Position numbers and translations under genes: made by a program. From Bacteroidales bacterium (GTDB lineage: Bacteria > Bacteroidota > Bacteroidia > Bacteroidales > F082): a DNA stretch of 64,000 bases. Of this stretch, positions 43,116 to 52,518 are shown one piece after another. Each line of letters begins with the position of its first letter. Positions within the stretch are counted from its first letter, which is position 1. The notes beneath the pieces are model-generated. The model saw only the letters and a list, made by a program, of their open reading frames with translations. It made no database searches and was not told where the DNA came from. The stretch is taken from assembly GCA_017538795.1 (NCBI GenBank), contig JAFYIE010000057.1, positions 1 to 64,000 on the forward strand. Reading direction: 5' to 3'.

Positions 43116-43688
43116 ATGATTTATCTCAACGATCATACGGAGTTGCTTGATATTGATGCTGCTTTGACGAAAGTGTCGGAGCAGCGTCGGGAGCAGGCGC
43201 TGAAGTTCGCGCACGAGAGCGGCCGGCGGCTGTCGCTGGCGGTGTATCTCCTTCTCATGGAAGGCCTCGAAAAAGAATACGGCCTCACCGAACCACCGGT
43301 TTTCGACTACCTCGAAGGCGGCAAACCCATAATCAAAGGCCATCCCGAGATTCATTTCAACTTCAGCCATTCTGGCAACGTCGCTCTCTGCGCCATCGAC
43401 AGCCAGCCGGTGGGCGCCGACGTTGAGACGCACCGCAAGATAACACCTTCGCTTATAGCTTACACCATGAATGCAGAGGAACAGGCACTGATAACGTCGG
43501 CGCCTGAAAGCCTTACGGCTTTTCTCGCTCTCTGGACGAAGAAAGAAGCCGTGCTCAAACTCACTGGCGAAGGCATCCGCAGCGACCTGAAGATGGTGCT
43601 CGATCATCCTGAATTATACCATATTGAAACCATCACAACAGACAAATACGTCTATTCCATCGCAAAATTTAATAAAATCAGCAAATAA
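43116..43688 (+). CDS. 4'-phosphopantetheinyl transferase superfamily protein
   Basis: This Sfp-type enzyme transfers phosphopantetheine from CoA to acyl carrier proteins. The pattern is HFNFSHSGNVALCAI near 75, PVGADVETHRK near 97 (catalytic Asp and Glu) and FLALWTKKEAVLKLTGEGI (W-x-x-KEA-x-x-K) near 138. The product has 190 residues. It could serve fatty acid synthesis or a secondary metabolite carrier; no PKS/NRPS gene is in the window. Its message would be nearly leaderless. Confidence 0.88.
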   Translation: MIYLNDHTELLDIDAALTKVSEQRREQALKFAHESGRRLSLAVYLLLMEGLEKEYGLTEPPVFDYLEGGKPIIKGHPEIHFNFSHSGNVALCAIDSQPVGADVETHRKITPSLIAYTMNAEEQALITSAPESLTAFLALWTKKEAVLKLTGEGIRSDLKMVLDHPELYHIETITTDKYVYSIAKFNKISK

Positions 43689-43712
43689 AAGCGTACTTAC
43701 TGAAAAAATTTG

Positions 43713-43720
43713 TATCTTTG
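43713..43720 (+). promoter_or_regulatory. -7 box TATCTTTG for lysS
   Basis: A perfect match 47 bases before the lysS ATG. It may drive the run of genes to 54959. Confidence 0.6.
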
Positions 43721-43767
43721 CAAGTTTATTATACATCTTTTGAAAAATAAATAAAATAAGATATACA

Positions 43768-45483
43768 ATGTTAAGCGAACAAGAACAAATCAGAAGGAAC
43801 TCTCTTCAGGAGCTTTACAATCTCGGTATTAACCCATATCCACAGGCGGCGTTCGAGGTGAACGTGACAACGACGCAGATCAAAGAAAACTTTGACGATA
43901 ACAATCTGGCGAAGTTCGACCGCGTCAGCATCGGCGGCCGTATCATGAGCCGTCGTATCATGGGCGCCGCGTCATTCTGCGAGCTGCAGGATGCCAATGG
44001 CCGTATCCAGCTTTATCTTAACCGCGACGAAATTTGCCCGGGCGAAGATAAGACCATGTACAACGTAGTGTTCAAACGTCTTCTCGATATCGGCGACTTC
44101 ATCGGAGTGAAAGGTTTTGTGTTCCGCACCCAGATGGGTGAGATTTCAATTCATGTCAAAGAATTGACGGTGTTGAGCAAGTCGTTGCGTCCACTTCCGA
44201 TAGTGAAGGAAAAAGACGGTGTGAAATACGACGAGTTCAACGATCCGGAGCTCCGTTACCGCATGCGTTATGTCGACTTGGTCGTTAACGACAAGGTTAA
44301 AGATATCTTTATCAAACGTACAAAAGCTATCGACAGCATCCGCCGCTTCTTCAACGAAAACGGTTATCTCGAGGTGGAAACCCCTGTCCTTCAGGCTATT
44401 CCTGGTGGCGCTACAGCGCGTCCGTTTGTTACGCATCACAACGCTCTCGACATCCCGATGTATCTGCGTATCGCTGACGAGCTTTACCTGAAACGTCTTA
44501 TCGTGGGCGGTTTCGACGGCGTGTACGAGTTTTCGCGCAACTTCCGCAACGAAGGCATGGACCGCACTCATAACCCTGAATTTACAGGTCTTGAGATATA
44601 TGTGGCATACAAAGATTATCTTTGGATGATGGACTTCACCGAAGAGATGATTCACCGCTGCGTGATGGAGGTTCTCGGCACCGAAAAAGTGAAAGTCGGC
44701 GACCATGAAATTAGCTTCCAGCGTCCGTTCAAACGTATCACGATGATTGATTCAATCAAGGAAAACACCGGAATCGACATCAATGGAATGGATGAGGAGC
44801 AGCTGCGCGAGGTGTGCAAGAAACTTGAGATTGAAGTTGACGCTTCGATGGGTAAGGGCAAACTCATTGATGAGATTTTCGGTGCAAAATGCGAAGGCAC
44901 CTACATCCAGCCGACGTTCATCACCGACTATCCTGTCGAGATGTCGCCTCTCTGCAAACGTCATCGTAACGACCCTGAACTTACCGAACGTTTCGAGTTG
45001 ATGGTCAACGGAAAAGAGCTTGCCAACGCTTATACCGAGCTGAATGATCCTATCGACCAGCGTGCACGTTTTGAGGAACAGATGAAGCTCGCCGGCCGCG
45101 GTGACGACGAGGCCATGCTTATCGACCAAGACTTCCTCCGCGCTCTTGAATATGGTATGCCTCCTACATCTGGTATGGGTATCGGCATCGACCGTTTCGT
45201 GATGCTTCTAACTGGCCAGACACAGATTCAGGAAGTACTTCTCTTCCCGATGATGCGTCCTGAGGTGCACAAGAAAGTTGCTACAAAAGAAGACTTTATG
45301 GCTGTCGGCGTGCCTGAAGTTTGGGCTGAAGTGCTTGTAAAACAGAACTATACAACCGTCGAGATGATGCAGTCGGAAAAACCTTCGGCACTGCGCGAGA
45401 AACTCAACGGTATTCGTAAAAAGACAAAAATGGACGTCCCGGCATTGCAACTCGAGGAAGTTGAAGCCTGGATTAACGGATAA
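43768..45483 (+). CDS. lysS: Lysyl-tRNA synthetase, class II
   Basis: The OB-fold anticodon domain (about 50-160, with [11 protein letters not shown] and [11 protein letters not shown]) is followed by the class II catalytic core: motif 1 around [16 protein letters not shown], motif 2 [15 protein letters not shown], and motif 3 [12 protein letters not shown]. The 571-residue length includes a C-terminal tail of about 65 residues after motif 3 that is common in Bacteroidales. A C25 protease gene follows 13 bases after the stop. Confidence 0.96.
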   Translation: MLSEQEQIRRNSLQELYNLGINPYPQAAFEVNVTTTQIKENFDDNNLAKFDRVSIGGRIMSRRIMGAASFCELQDANGRIQLYLNRDEICPGEDKTMYNVVFKRLLDIGDFIGVKGFVFRTQMGEISIHVKELTVLSKSLRPLPIVKEKDGVKYDEFNDPELRYRMRYVDLVVNDKVKDIFIKRTKAIDSIRRFFNENGYLEVETPVLQAIPGGATARPFVTHHNALDIPMYLRIADELYLKRLIVGGFDGVYEFSRNFRNEGMDRTHNPEFTGLEIYVAYKDYLWMMDFTEEMIHRCVMEVLGTEKVKVGDHEISFQRPFKRITMIDSIKENTGIDINGMDEEQLREVCKKLEIEVDASMGKGKLIDEIFGAKCEGTYIQPTFITDYPVEMSPLCKRHRNDPELTERFELMVNGKELANAYTELNDPIDQRARFEEQMKLAGRGDDEAMLIDQDFLRALEYGMPPTSGMGIGIDRFVMLLTGQTQIQEVLLFPMMRPEVHKKVATKEDFMAVGVPEVWAEVLVKQNYTTVEMMQSEKPSALREKLNGIRKKTKMDVPALQLEEVEAWING

Positions 45484-45496
45484 AACAATAAAAACC

Positions 45497-48400
45497 ATGA
45501 AGAAATTAATCTTAACAGCGGTATTTGCAGTCATTCTGGGCGCACTCTCTTTCGCCCAGACAATACAGAAAACCTATTACTTCGACAACCCTGAGGTTAC
45601 CGAAGTGAACGGCTATGATGTGATAAAATTCGCCAGCACCATGAATAATGGCGTTGTCGGCGAGGCATCTTTGCCATGGCAGTCAGTGTCGTTGCTTCTG
45701 CCACAAAACACTGATGCTCAAAGCATTAATGTTGAGTATTCTGATTTTGTGGAGCTCGAAGGCACCTTCAATCTGCTTCCAAAACAGGCAGCACGACCGC
45801 TTTCGTCGACGGAGCCGTTGGTCTTCGACAAGAACGAAGATTTTTACAAGTCAACAGAAACGTATCCGCAAACAGCGTTTTCAAAGGTAAACACCCAATA
45901 TCTCAACGGCTGCTCGTTTGCTTTCGCGCGCTTCACGCCAGTGAGATATGTCCCTGCGACTGGTAAAGTGTCTTATGCTAAATCTGTAACGGTTACAATC
46001 GATGTAACTGCTTCAAAATCAGATAGAAGCAGTAAGGTTTGGATGACTCCCGAGGTCGAGAAACGTGTTGAGCGTCTGGCTCAGAATTCTGAGGCGGTGA
46101 AAGCTTATAAAACCAGAGCAAGAACCGTATTGCCGAGTTACGATATTCTTGTCATCACTCCTGAGCAATGGGTGTCGCACTTCGACGAATATGTCGAGTT
46201 TTACCAGGCTCGCGGTCTGCGTACTCATGTCACGGCATTGGAAAACATCCTTTCAAACTTCGAAGGTCGTGATGACGCTGAAAAAGTGCGTGCGTATATC
46301 TCTCAAGAGTATGAAAATGAAGGTGTTATGATGGTGCTTCTCGGCGGCGACTCTAACGTCGTGCCGTGGCGCGCACTCTATTGCAATGTTTATGATGAAG
46401 AGGTGGATAACCTGCCTGCCGACATGTATTTCGTATGCCTCGACGGTACTTGGGACGATAACAACAATGGTCTCTGGGGAGAGCCCGGTGAAGACGACCT
46501 CCTCCCTGAACTTGCAGTAGCTCGTATGCCTTTCAACAACGAGACTCAGTTTAACAATATGATGCACAAGACGTTAGAGTATCAGGCTAACCCTGTGCTC
46601 GGCGAGTTCCGTACTGTCATTCTTGGTGGCGAACACCTCGGCGATGGTTATTATGGCAGCACCGACCTCGAACGTATCATAGGCACATCGAACGATTTTG
46701 ATTATACTACTATAGGTGTCCCGGAGGATTATGACTTTGTGAAATATTATGCCACTCATACGGTAAACTGGTCGGGCGCTACCTTTAGAAAGATTATCAA
46801 TGCTACTGGCGGACAATATATTCACCATGTGGGACATGCGAACACCGGCACTGTAGCCGGCTGGGATGTTATGGCAATGAACGATGCTTCTTTCGTACAA
46901 CTTGATGGTGTGCATCATAACTATAATTTCTTCCATTCACACGGATGCGTCTGCGGTGACTTCACCCATACCTGTATCTTGGAACGTATGGTCAACATAG
47001 CCACTGGATTCGTGGCAGTGACAGGTAACTCACGCTATGGTTGGTATCAACCTTGGGGTGACGGAATGGCAGCACACTTGCACCGCGAGTTTGTCGATGC
47101 ATACTACCACGACCGCCTGCCATACATCGGAACAGCCTTCGTGGAGATGAAGATAATGACAGCTCCGTATGTAGAATGGGATCCATGCATGCGTTGGAAC
47201 GATTATGATCTGAACATCTTGGGCGACGTAGCAGTATGCCCATGGCTCGACGAGCCTTTCCGCCCGGAAGTGAGCTATGCGTCAGCACTAACACTCGGTA
47301 GCACCTCTATGCCTGTAACAGTCACCAAACATGGCGAAGCACAAAGCAACTTCCGTTGCAGCATTTTCCACGGCGACGACCTTCTCGCTTTCGGCATGAC
47401 TGACGAAAACGGTGTGGCAAATATTGAATTTGCAGAGAGCCTTAATGTTGCTGACACACTTAAACTTATCATCACTGGGCCTAACGCTTATCCTCAGACA
47501 ATCAGCATCTTGGGAATTAATAATAACACCGCTTTTGTTTATCCGCAATCAACTGATATTCACGGCGAGTTCGTCTTCGGAAGAAACATTTCAATGGATG
47601 TCGATTTCAAAAATGCAGGAACGGTTGATGCAAATAATGTAATTGCAACATTATCAACGAGTTCTAACTTTGTCACTTTATCGAAATCAACAGTGGATGT
47701 CGGAACAGTCAACGCTGGCGGATCGGTGACCATTGCCGACGCCTTCGACATTGTCGTTGCCAATAATATTCCTGACGGCGCTTATATCGATTTCGTTATG
47801 ACTTGCACCGACGGAACCAATGTCTGGAATCGTGATATCTTCTTCCAAGCAGTAGCTCCTGTATTGAATATCAATGAGTTGAGCTATGAAGAGGCAAGCG
47901 GAAATATGAACGGTTTCCTCGATCCGGGTGAGATTTTCAGTATTGTTGCAAGAGGCACCAACAGCGGTCATTATGTAGCTGAAAATCCTTATATCCACGG
48001 AATTTTCAATTCAGAATATCTTTCATTTGTCAATAACGATACGCCAATTGATAACTTGAACCCTGGCGATAATTTCGAGGCAAGTTTAGAGATTCAGATC
48101 TCTGAAGACACCCCAGACGGTACTATTATTATGGTTGACGTGAGTGCGATAACTGGTCAGTATTCGGCAAACAAGACCATCACATTGACTGTCGGAACGG
48201 TAAGGGAAGACTTTGAAAGTGGCGATTTCTCGCATCTGAATTGGAAACATAGTGGCGATGCTGATTGGTTTATAACCGAAAGTGACGCTCATTCTGGTTC
48301 ATATTGCGCCCAAAGCCCTCAACTTATTAAGAATCAGGTGTCATCGATTAAAATTGAGATGGAAAACACTACTGATGGCGAGTTTTCATTCTATGTCAAG

Positions 48401-48868
48401 ACAAATACAAGGAAAAACAAAGACTTGTTAATGTTGTTCATCGACGGCGTGCATAAAAAGAGATGGTCGGGTGAAACAGCTTGGACTTTCGAAACATTCA
48501 ATCTGGCAGCCGGAGAGCATACTCTTGAATGGCGTTATGATACCGCTCCGAGTGGCGATTGTGAAAGCAGCGTTTGCTGGGTCGACGATATCACTTTCCC
48601 TGGCAACACCTTGATTTTGAGCGTGGAACCAGTTTTTGATGATAACGAATTGTCGGTTTATCCAAATCCTGCTAATGAACATATCTATGTGAAAGGCGAG
48701 GATGTCCAACAGATCGAAATTTATAATTCTATAGGATTGAAGGTCGTTTCAAGAAGCGTAAATAATTCAGAATCAATCAATATTGCTGATTTTGCTAGAG
48801 GAATTTATTTCGTGAGAACAATCGACAGAAAAGGCAATGTTAAAACGACAAAAATCGTCAAGAGATAA
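45497..48868 (+). CDS. Gingipain-like C25 family cysteine protease with T9SS sorting domain
   Basis: The product has 1123 residues. After the signal peptide (ending LSFAQ) and a propeptide of about 200 residues comes the C25 peptidase domain: DILVITPEQW, VLLGGDSNVVPWR, then the catalytic His in YIHHVGHANTG and the catalytic Cys in FFHSHGCVCGDF. Ig-like modules (about 590-930), a jelly-roll module (about 930-1040) and a type IX sorting domain (VYPNPANEHIYV...KIVKR) complete it. The enzyme should act at the cell surface or outside; specificity cannot be read from sequence. The ATG at 45497 (MKKLILTAVF) is chosen for its signal peptide. The holB gene begins in its stop codon (TAATG). Confidence 0.92.
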   Translation: MKKLILTAVFAVILGALSFAQTIQKTYYFDNPEVTEVNGYDVIKFASTMNNGVVGEASLPWQSVSLLLPQNTDAQSINVEYSDFVELEGTFNLLPKQAARPLSSTEPLVFDKNEDFYKSTETYPQTAFSKVNTQYLNGCSFAFARFTPVRYVPATGKVSYAKSVTVTIDVTASKSDRSSKVWMTPEVEKRVERLAQNSEAVKAYKTRARTVLPSYDILVITPEQWVSHFDEYVEFYQARGLRTHVTALENILSNFEGRDDAEKVRAYISQEYENEGVMMVLLGGDSNVVPWRALYCNVYDEEVDNLPADMYFVCLDGTWDDNNNGLWGEPGEDDLLPELAVARMPFNNETQFNNMMHKTLEYQANPVLGEFRTVILGGEHLGDGYYGSTDLERIIGTSNDFDYTTIGVPEDYDFVKYYATHTVNWSGATFRKIINATGGQYIHHVGHANTGTVAGWDVMAMNDASFVQLDGVHHNYNFFHSHGCVCGDFTHTCILERMVNIATGFVAVTGNSRYGWYQPWGDGMAAHLHREFVDAYYHDRLPYIGTAFVEMKIMTAPYVEWDPCMRWNDYDLNILGDVAVCPWLDEPFRPEVSYASALTLGSTSMPVTVTKHGEAQSNFRCSIFHGDDLLAFGMTDENGVANIEFAESLNVADTLKLIITGPNAYPQTISILGINNNTAFVYPQSTDIHGEFVFGRNISMDVDFKNAGTVDANNVIATLSTSSNFVTLSKSTVDVGTVNAGGSVTIADAFDIVVANNIPDGAYIDFVMTCTDGTNVWNRDIFFQAVAPVLNINELSYEEASGNMNGFLDPGEIFSIVARGTNSGHYVAENPYIHGIFNSEYLSFVNNDTPIDNLNPGDNFEASLEIQISEDTPDGTIIMVDVSAITGQYSANKTITLTVGTVREDFESGDFSHLNWKHSGDADWFITESDAHSGSYCAQSPQLIKNQVSSIKIEMENTTDGEFSFYVKTNTRKNKDLLMLFIDGVHKKRWSGETAWTFETFNLAAGEHTLEWRYDTAPSGDCESSVCWVDDITFPGNTLILSVEPVFDDNELSVYPNPANEHIYVKGEDVQQIEIYNSIGLKVVSRSVNNSESINIADFARGIYFVRTIDRKGNVKTTKIVKR

Positions 48869-50004
48869 TGTTGTTTGCTGACGTAATCGGACATGATGAC
48901 TTGAAAAAGCGCCTGATTCAGAGCGTGAGAGATAGTCGTGTGTCGCATGCGCAGCTGTTTTTGGGATCTGAAGGAAGCGGCAAGATGCCTCTGGCCTTGG
49001 CTTACGCTCAATATATCAACTGTACAAACCGTTCAGAGACAGACAGTTGCGGCGTTTGCCCTTCGTGCAAGAAGTTTATGTCGCTCACTCATCCCGACCT
49101 TCATTTCGTGTTCCCGACGGCGACAAATAAAGATGTCAAGCAAAATCCCGAATCTGATTTGTTTATTTCCGATTGGCGTGAATACCTGACTGATTGTCAA
49201 GGATATACCGACTTGTCTGATTGGTATAACAAACTCGATATCGAGAACAAACAGGGCATTATCAACGTGCGCGACGCCGCCACAATAATGCGAAAACTCA
49301 GCTTTAAAGCTTACGAAAGCGAATATAAAATCGCGATAATATGGATGGCGGAGAAGCTTAACACGCAGAGCGCCAATAAGTTGCTGAAACTTATCGAAGA
49401 GCCGCCTGAGAAAACGCTGTTTATCTTGATAGCTGAACATCAGGAGGAGCTGCTTACCACCATCCGTTCTCGTTGCGTGATGGTGAAAGTTCCTAAACTT
49501 GGACTTCAGGAAACGCAAAACGCTCTCGTTCAGCGACTTGGATGCACGGAACAAGAGGCATTCGACGCGGCGACACTTGCAAATGGTAACTGGATCTTGG
49601 CACAACGTTATGCGAAAGACCAGGAAGATGAGAAACTTTACGCCAATACTTTCCAGAAATGGATGCGTTACTGCTTCAAAGGCGCGCTTCCTGAACTTAT
49701 CGATTTCGTGGCTAACGACATCAAGCCGTTGGGTCGTGAGAAACAGAAGGAATTTCTTGAATATGGCTTGAATATCTTCCATAACTCGTTGTTATTCAAC
49801 AACAATATACCTGACGAGGTGATGCTCCCGACCGACGAGAAGAATTTCACCAAAAACTTTGCACCTTATATTAATATAAGGAATGTAGCTCAGGTTTGCG
49901 AACTTTTCGAGGAAAGCATCAACCAAATAGAACGCAATGCTAATGCTTCCATCGTTTTCATGGACGATAGTTGCAAGATGTCTAAACTGTTGAGAATCAA
50001 GTGA
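48868..50004 (+). CDS. holB: DNA polymerase III delta' subunit
   Basis: This clamp-loader protein of 378 residues has an altered Walker A, GSEGSGKMPLA, in which the usual Thr/Ser is Met. That fits a delta' subunit, which does not hydrolyse ATP. CGVCPSCKKF with an earlier Cys is the zinc module, HPDLHFVFP and the sensor-like LLKLIEEPPEKTLFILI follow. The start overlaps the stop of the protease gene by one base and its stop overlaps the lnt start, so these genes are translationally coupled. Confidence 0.9.
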   Translation: MLFADVIGHDDLKKRLIQSVRDSRVSHAQLFLGSEGSGKMPLALAYAQYINCTNRSETDSCGVCPSCKKFMSLTHPDLHFVFPTATNKDVKQNPESDLFISDWREYLTDCQGYTDLSDWYNKLDIENKQGIINVRDAATIMRKLSFKAYESEYKIAIIWMAEKLNTQSANKLLKLIEEPPEKTLFILIAEHQEELLTTIRSRCVMVKVPKLGLQETQNALVQRLGCTEQEAFDAATLANGNWILAQRYAKDQEDEKLYANTFQKWMRYCFKGALPELIDFVANDIKPLGREKQKEFLEYGLNIFHNSLLFNNNIPDEVMLPTDEKNFTKNFAPYINIRNVAQVCELFEESINQIERNANASIVFMDDSCKMSKLLRIK

Positions 50005-51590
50005 TGAGAACGTTAACGAAGGTCGGACTGGCGGTGTTGAGTGGTCTTTTGATCGCTGCTGCGTGGCCGGTGCGAGGTCTCGCGCCATTGGCTTTCGTGG
50101 CTTTCATTCCTCTTTTGTACCTCCAAGATAGGAGTCGTGGCATTTTCTTACTTTCGTACATAACTTTTGCTGTTTGGAACACCCTCACCACTTGGTGGGT
50201 CTGGAAAACCACAGCTTTCGGCACAATAGGCATGATTTTGCTTAACAGCCTCTTCATGACGACGGTTTTCTGGGCTTATCATTTCGTGAAAACTCGGCTT
50301 TATGACAATAAAAAAGGCTATTATCTGCTGATAATCTTTGTGTTAGCATTTGAATATCTGCATCTCAACTGGCAGCTTAACTGGCCCTGGCTCAATCTCG
50401 GCAACGTCTTCTCGCACTACCACACCTGGGTGCAATGGTACTCAATCACAGGCATCGCCGGCGGCACACTTTGGGTTCTTGCAGCTAACATTCTGATTTA
50501 CAAGTTTCTGTTGGCGTCATTTCGACCGCAGCGAAGCGGAGTGGAGAAATCTTCGGTATTTTATGCAATAATTCTCCTCCTTATCCTTTTTATCCCGTTG
50601 ATAATCAGTAAGATAATGTATTTTTCTTACGAGGAGCGAGGCGACGATGTGGAAATAGTGGTTGTGCAGCCTAACCTGGACCCTTACTCGGAAGAATTTA
50701 CTTTTTCGGCACCTAAAATATTACAGCGAAACTTGTCTGTAGCCGCTCCTTTAGTGACTGAGAAAACTCGTTTTGTGGTAAGTCCAGAGTCGGCAATACA
50801 AGAAAACATATGGCTTGAAAGAATCAGTAACTATTTCTCGATAAGAGAGTTACGTAAGTTTTTAAAAGAATATCCACAAACGTGTTATGTGATAGGTGTT
50901 AGCGCTTACGGCTTGGCGCCCGATGACTCTGAAAACGATTTCGCAGCACGAAAATTCTATGATGCCGACAAGTATTTCTACGCTTACAACACTGCTACTT
51001 TAATCACAAAAGACTCTATACAGACTTATCATAAATCGCGTCTTACACCAGGCGCCGAGTCGATGCCTTCGTGGTGGATAATGCGCATGTTCAAAAACAG
51101 TGCCATCGATCTCGGCGGTACTGTAGGAACCTTGAAAAAAGACACTGAAGCAAAAACGTTATCGTTTGATAATCACCAAGTTGCAACATTGATTTGCTAT
51201 GAATCGGTGTTCGGAGAATACGTCACCGAGTTTGTAAAGAAAGGTGCTGACATGCTGTTTGTCATCACTAACGACGGCTGGTGGGGCAACTCGCCTGGGC
51301 ATAAACAACATCTTGAATTCTCAAAATTACGCGCGATTGAAACAAGAAGAGATGTAGCGCGCTCGGCAAACACAGGCATTTCCGGCTTTATCAATCAACG
51401 TGGCGACATCGTCAAACAAAGCAAATATTGGGAACACACTGCTTTGCGTGGCACGTTGAAAGCTAACACTGAACAGACTTTTTATGTGCGTTACGGCGAT
51501 TATATCTACAAAATTGCCGTTTTCCTTACGGCTTTGCTTGCCGCGATGACAATGGTTCGTTTAATAATCAAAAAGAGGAAAAATGCTTAG
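50004..51590 (+). CDS. lnt: Apolipoprotein N-acyltransferase with in-frame repeat insertion
   Basis: Lnt adds the third acyl chain to lipoproteins in the inner membrane. Six or so N-terminal helices precede a nitrilase domain with the triad Glu in VVSPESAIQE, Lys in YHKSRLTPGAE and Cys in ATLICYESVFGEY. The palindromic repeat at 50516-50551 is read in frame as SFRPQRSGVEKS between two membrane helices, in what should be a loop. The ATG at 50004 overlaps the holB stop by one base; a GTG at 50001 would add one residue. The length is 528 residues. Confidence 0.9.
   Translation: MRTLTKVGLAVLSGLLIAAAWPVRGLAPLAFVAFIPLLYLQDRSRGIFLLSYITFAVWNTLTTWWVWKTTAFGTIGMILLNSLFMTTVFWAYHFVKTRLYDNKKGYYLLIIFVLAFEYLHLNWQLNWPWLNLGNVFSHYHTWVQWYSITGIAGGTLWVLAANILIYKFLLASFRPQRSGVEKSSVFYAIILLLILFIPLIISKIMYFSYEERGDDVEIVVVQPNLDPYSEEFTFSAPKILQRNLSVAAPLVTEKTRFVVSPESAIQENIWLERISNYFSIRELRKFLKEYPQTCYVIGVSAYGLAPDDSENDFAARKFYDADKYFYAYNTATLITKDSIQTYHKSRLTPGAESMPSWWIMRMFKNSAIDLGGTVGTLKKDTEAKTLSFDNHQVATLICYESVFGEYVTEFVKKGADMLFVITNDGWWGNSPGHKQHLEFSKLRAIETRRDVARSANTGISGFINQRGDIVKQSKYWEHTALRGTLKANTEQTFYVRYGDYIYKIAVFLTALLAAMTMVRLIIKKRKNA
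50516..50551. repeat. GTCATTTCGA element inside lnt
   Basis: A 36-bp copy: GTCATTTCGA, inner hairpin around GCGAAGCGG, then GTGGAGAAATC. It is very like the copy at 9821-9857 in inverted form. Confidence 0.8.
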
Positions 51591-52518
51591 TCTTGCGCCA
51601 TTTCAAGGGATTACCGACGTGGTTTACCGCAATATTTTCAAGAAGCATTTTCGCGGTATCGACAAGTATTACACGCCATTTTTCACCGGCATCCAGAAAG
51701 ATAACTCGAAAAGTCTGCGAGGCGAGGAGATAAGTCCCGATTTCAACGATGTGAATACTGTTGTCCCACAGATTTTAAGCAACACAGCCGAGGAAATAAT
51801 AAGATTTGCAAATCAATGTAAATCAATGGGTTATCCTGAATTTAACTTGAACATGGGATGCCCGTTTCCGCGTGTCGCCAACAAAACTCGTGGCTGTGGC
51901 TTGATGGCCGACCCCGACCGCACAACCAAAATGCTGAACGATGTTTTTGATGGCATCGACGGCATAAAATTTAGCATAAAATGTCGTCTCGGATATTTCA
52001 ACGATGAAGAGATTTATGCTTTTATCGACACGTTTAACTCGTTGCCTTTCAGCGAGATAATCGTCCATCCTCGCATTGGGAAACAGATGTACACCGGCGA
52101 GGCGTCGCTCGAAAAATTCATGGCGTTGGTGCCCAAAATAAACAAACCGTTGGTTTACAACGGCGACATTTTCACCCTTGCTCGCTACAACACCATCTTA
52201 TCCTCACTATCCTGCGATATCATGCTCGGTCGCGGTCTCTTAACCAATCCATTCCTTGCTGAAGAAATCAAACAAATTGATAATCAACAGGATAAGAAGC
52301 AGCGTCTTCATAATTTTGTCGTCGATTTGTATGTGGAACGTCTGCATCATGCGGGAGGCAGTCCGAAAATCATCGGCAGCATGAAGGAACTTTGGAAATA
52401 TATGATGAACATCTTCGACGACCCGCAGAATGTGTGGCGTAAGGTCAAGAAAGTCAATCATTTAGATGAATACGAAACAGCAGTTGAAAACATTTTTAAC
52501 GAATATAATTTGATATGA
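51583..52518 (+). CDS. dus: tRNA-dihydrouridine synthase family protein
   Basis: The FMN barrel enzyme reduces uridines in tRNA D-loops. LAPFQGITDVVYR at the start, NMGCPFPRVANKTRGCGLM near 89 with the catalytic Cys, IKCRLGY near 128, IVHPRIGKQMY near 155 and VYNGDIFT and MLGRGLLTNPFL later are the family signatures. The 311-residue length is normal. The start overlaps the lnt stop by 8 bases. Which of the Dus subgroups it belongs to cannot be decided by eye. Confidence 0.9.
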   Translation: MLSLAPFQGITDVVYRNIFKKHFRGIDKYYTPFFTGIQKDNSKSLRGEEISPDFNDVNTVVPQILSNTAEEIIRFANQCKSMGYPEFNLNMGCPFPRVANKTRGCGLMADPDRTTKMLNDVFDGIDGIKFSIKCRLGYFNDEEIYAFIDTFNSLPFSEIIVHPRIGKQMYTGEASLEKFMALVPKINKPLVYNGDIFTLARYNTILSSLSCDIMLGRGLLTNPFLAEEIKQIDNQQDKKQRLHNFVVDLYVERLHHAGGSPKIIGSMKELWKYMMNIFDDPQNVWRKVKKVNHLDEYETAVENIFNEYNLI

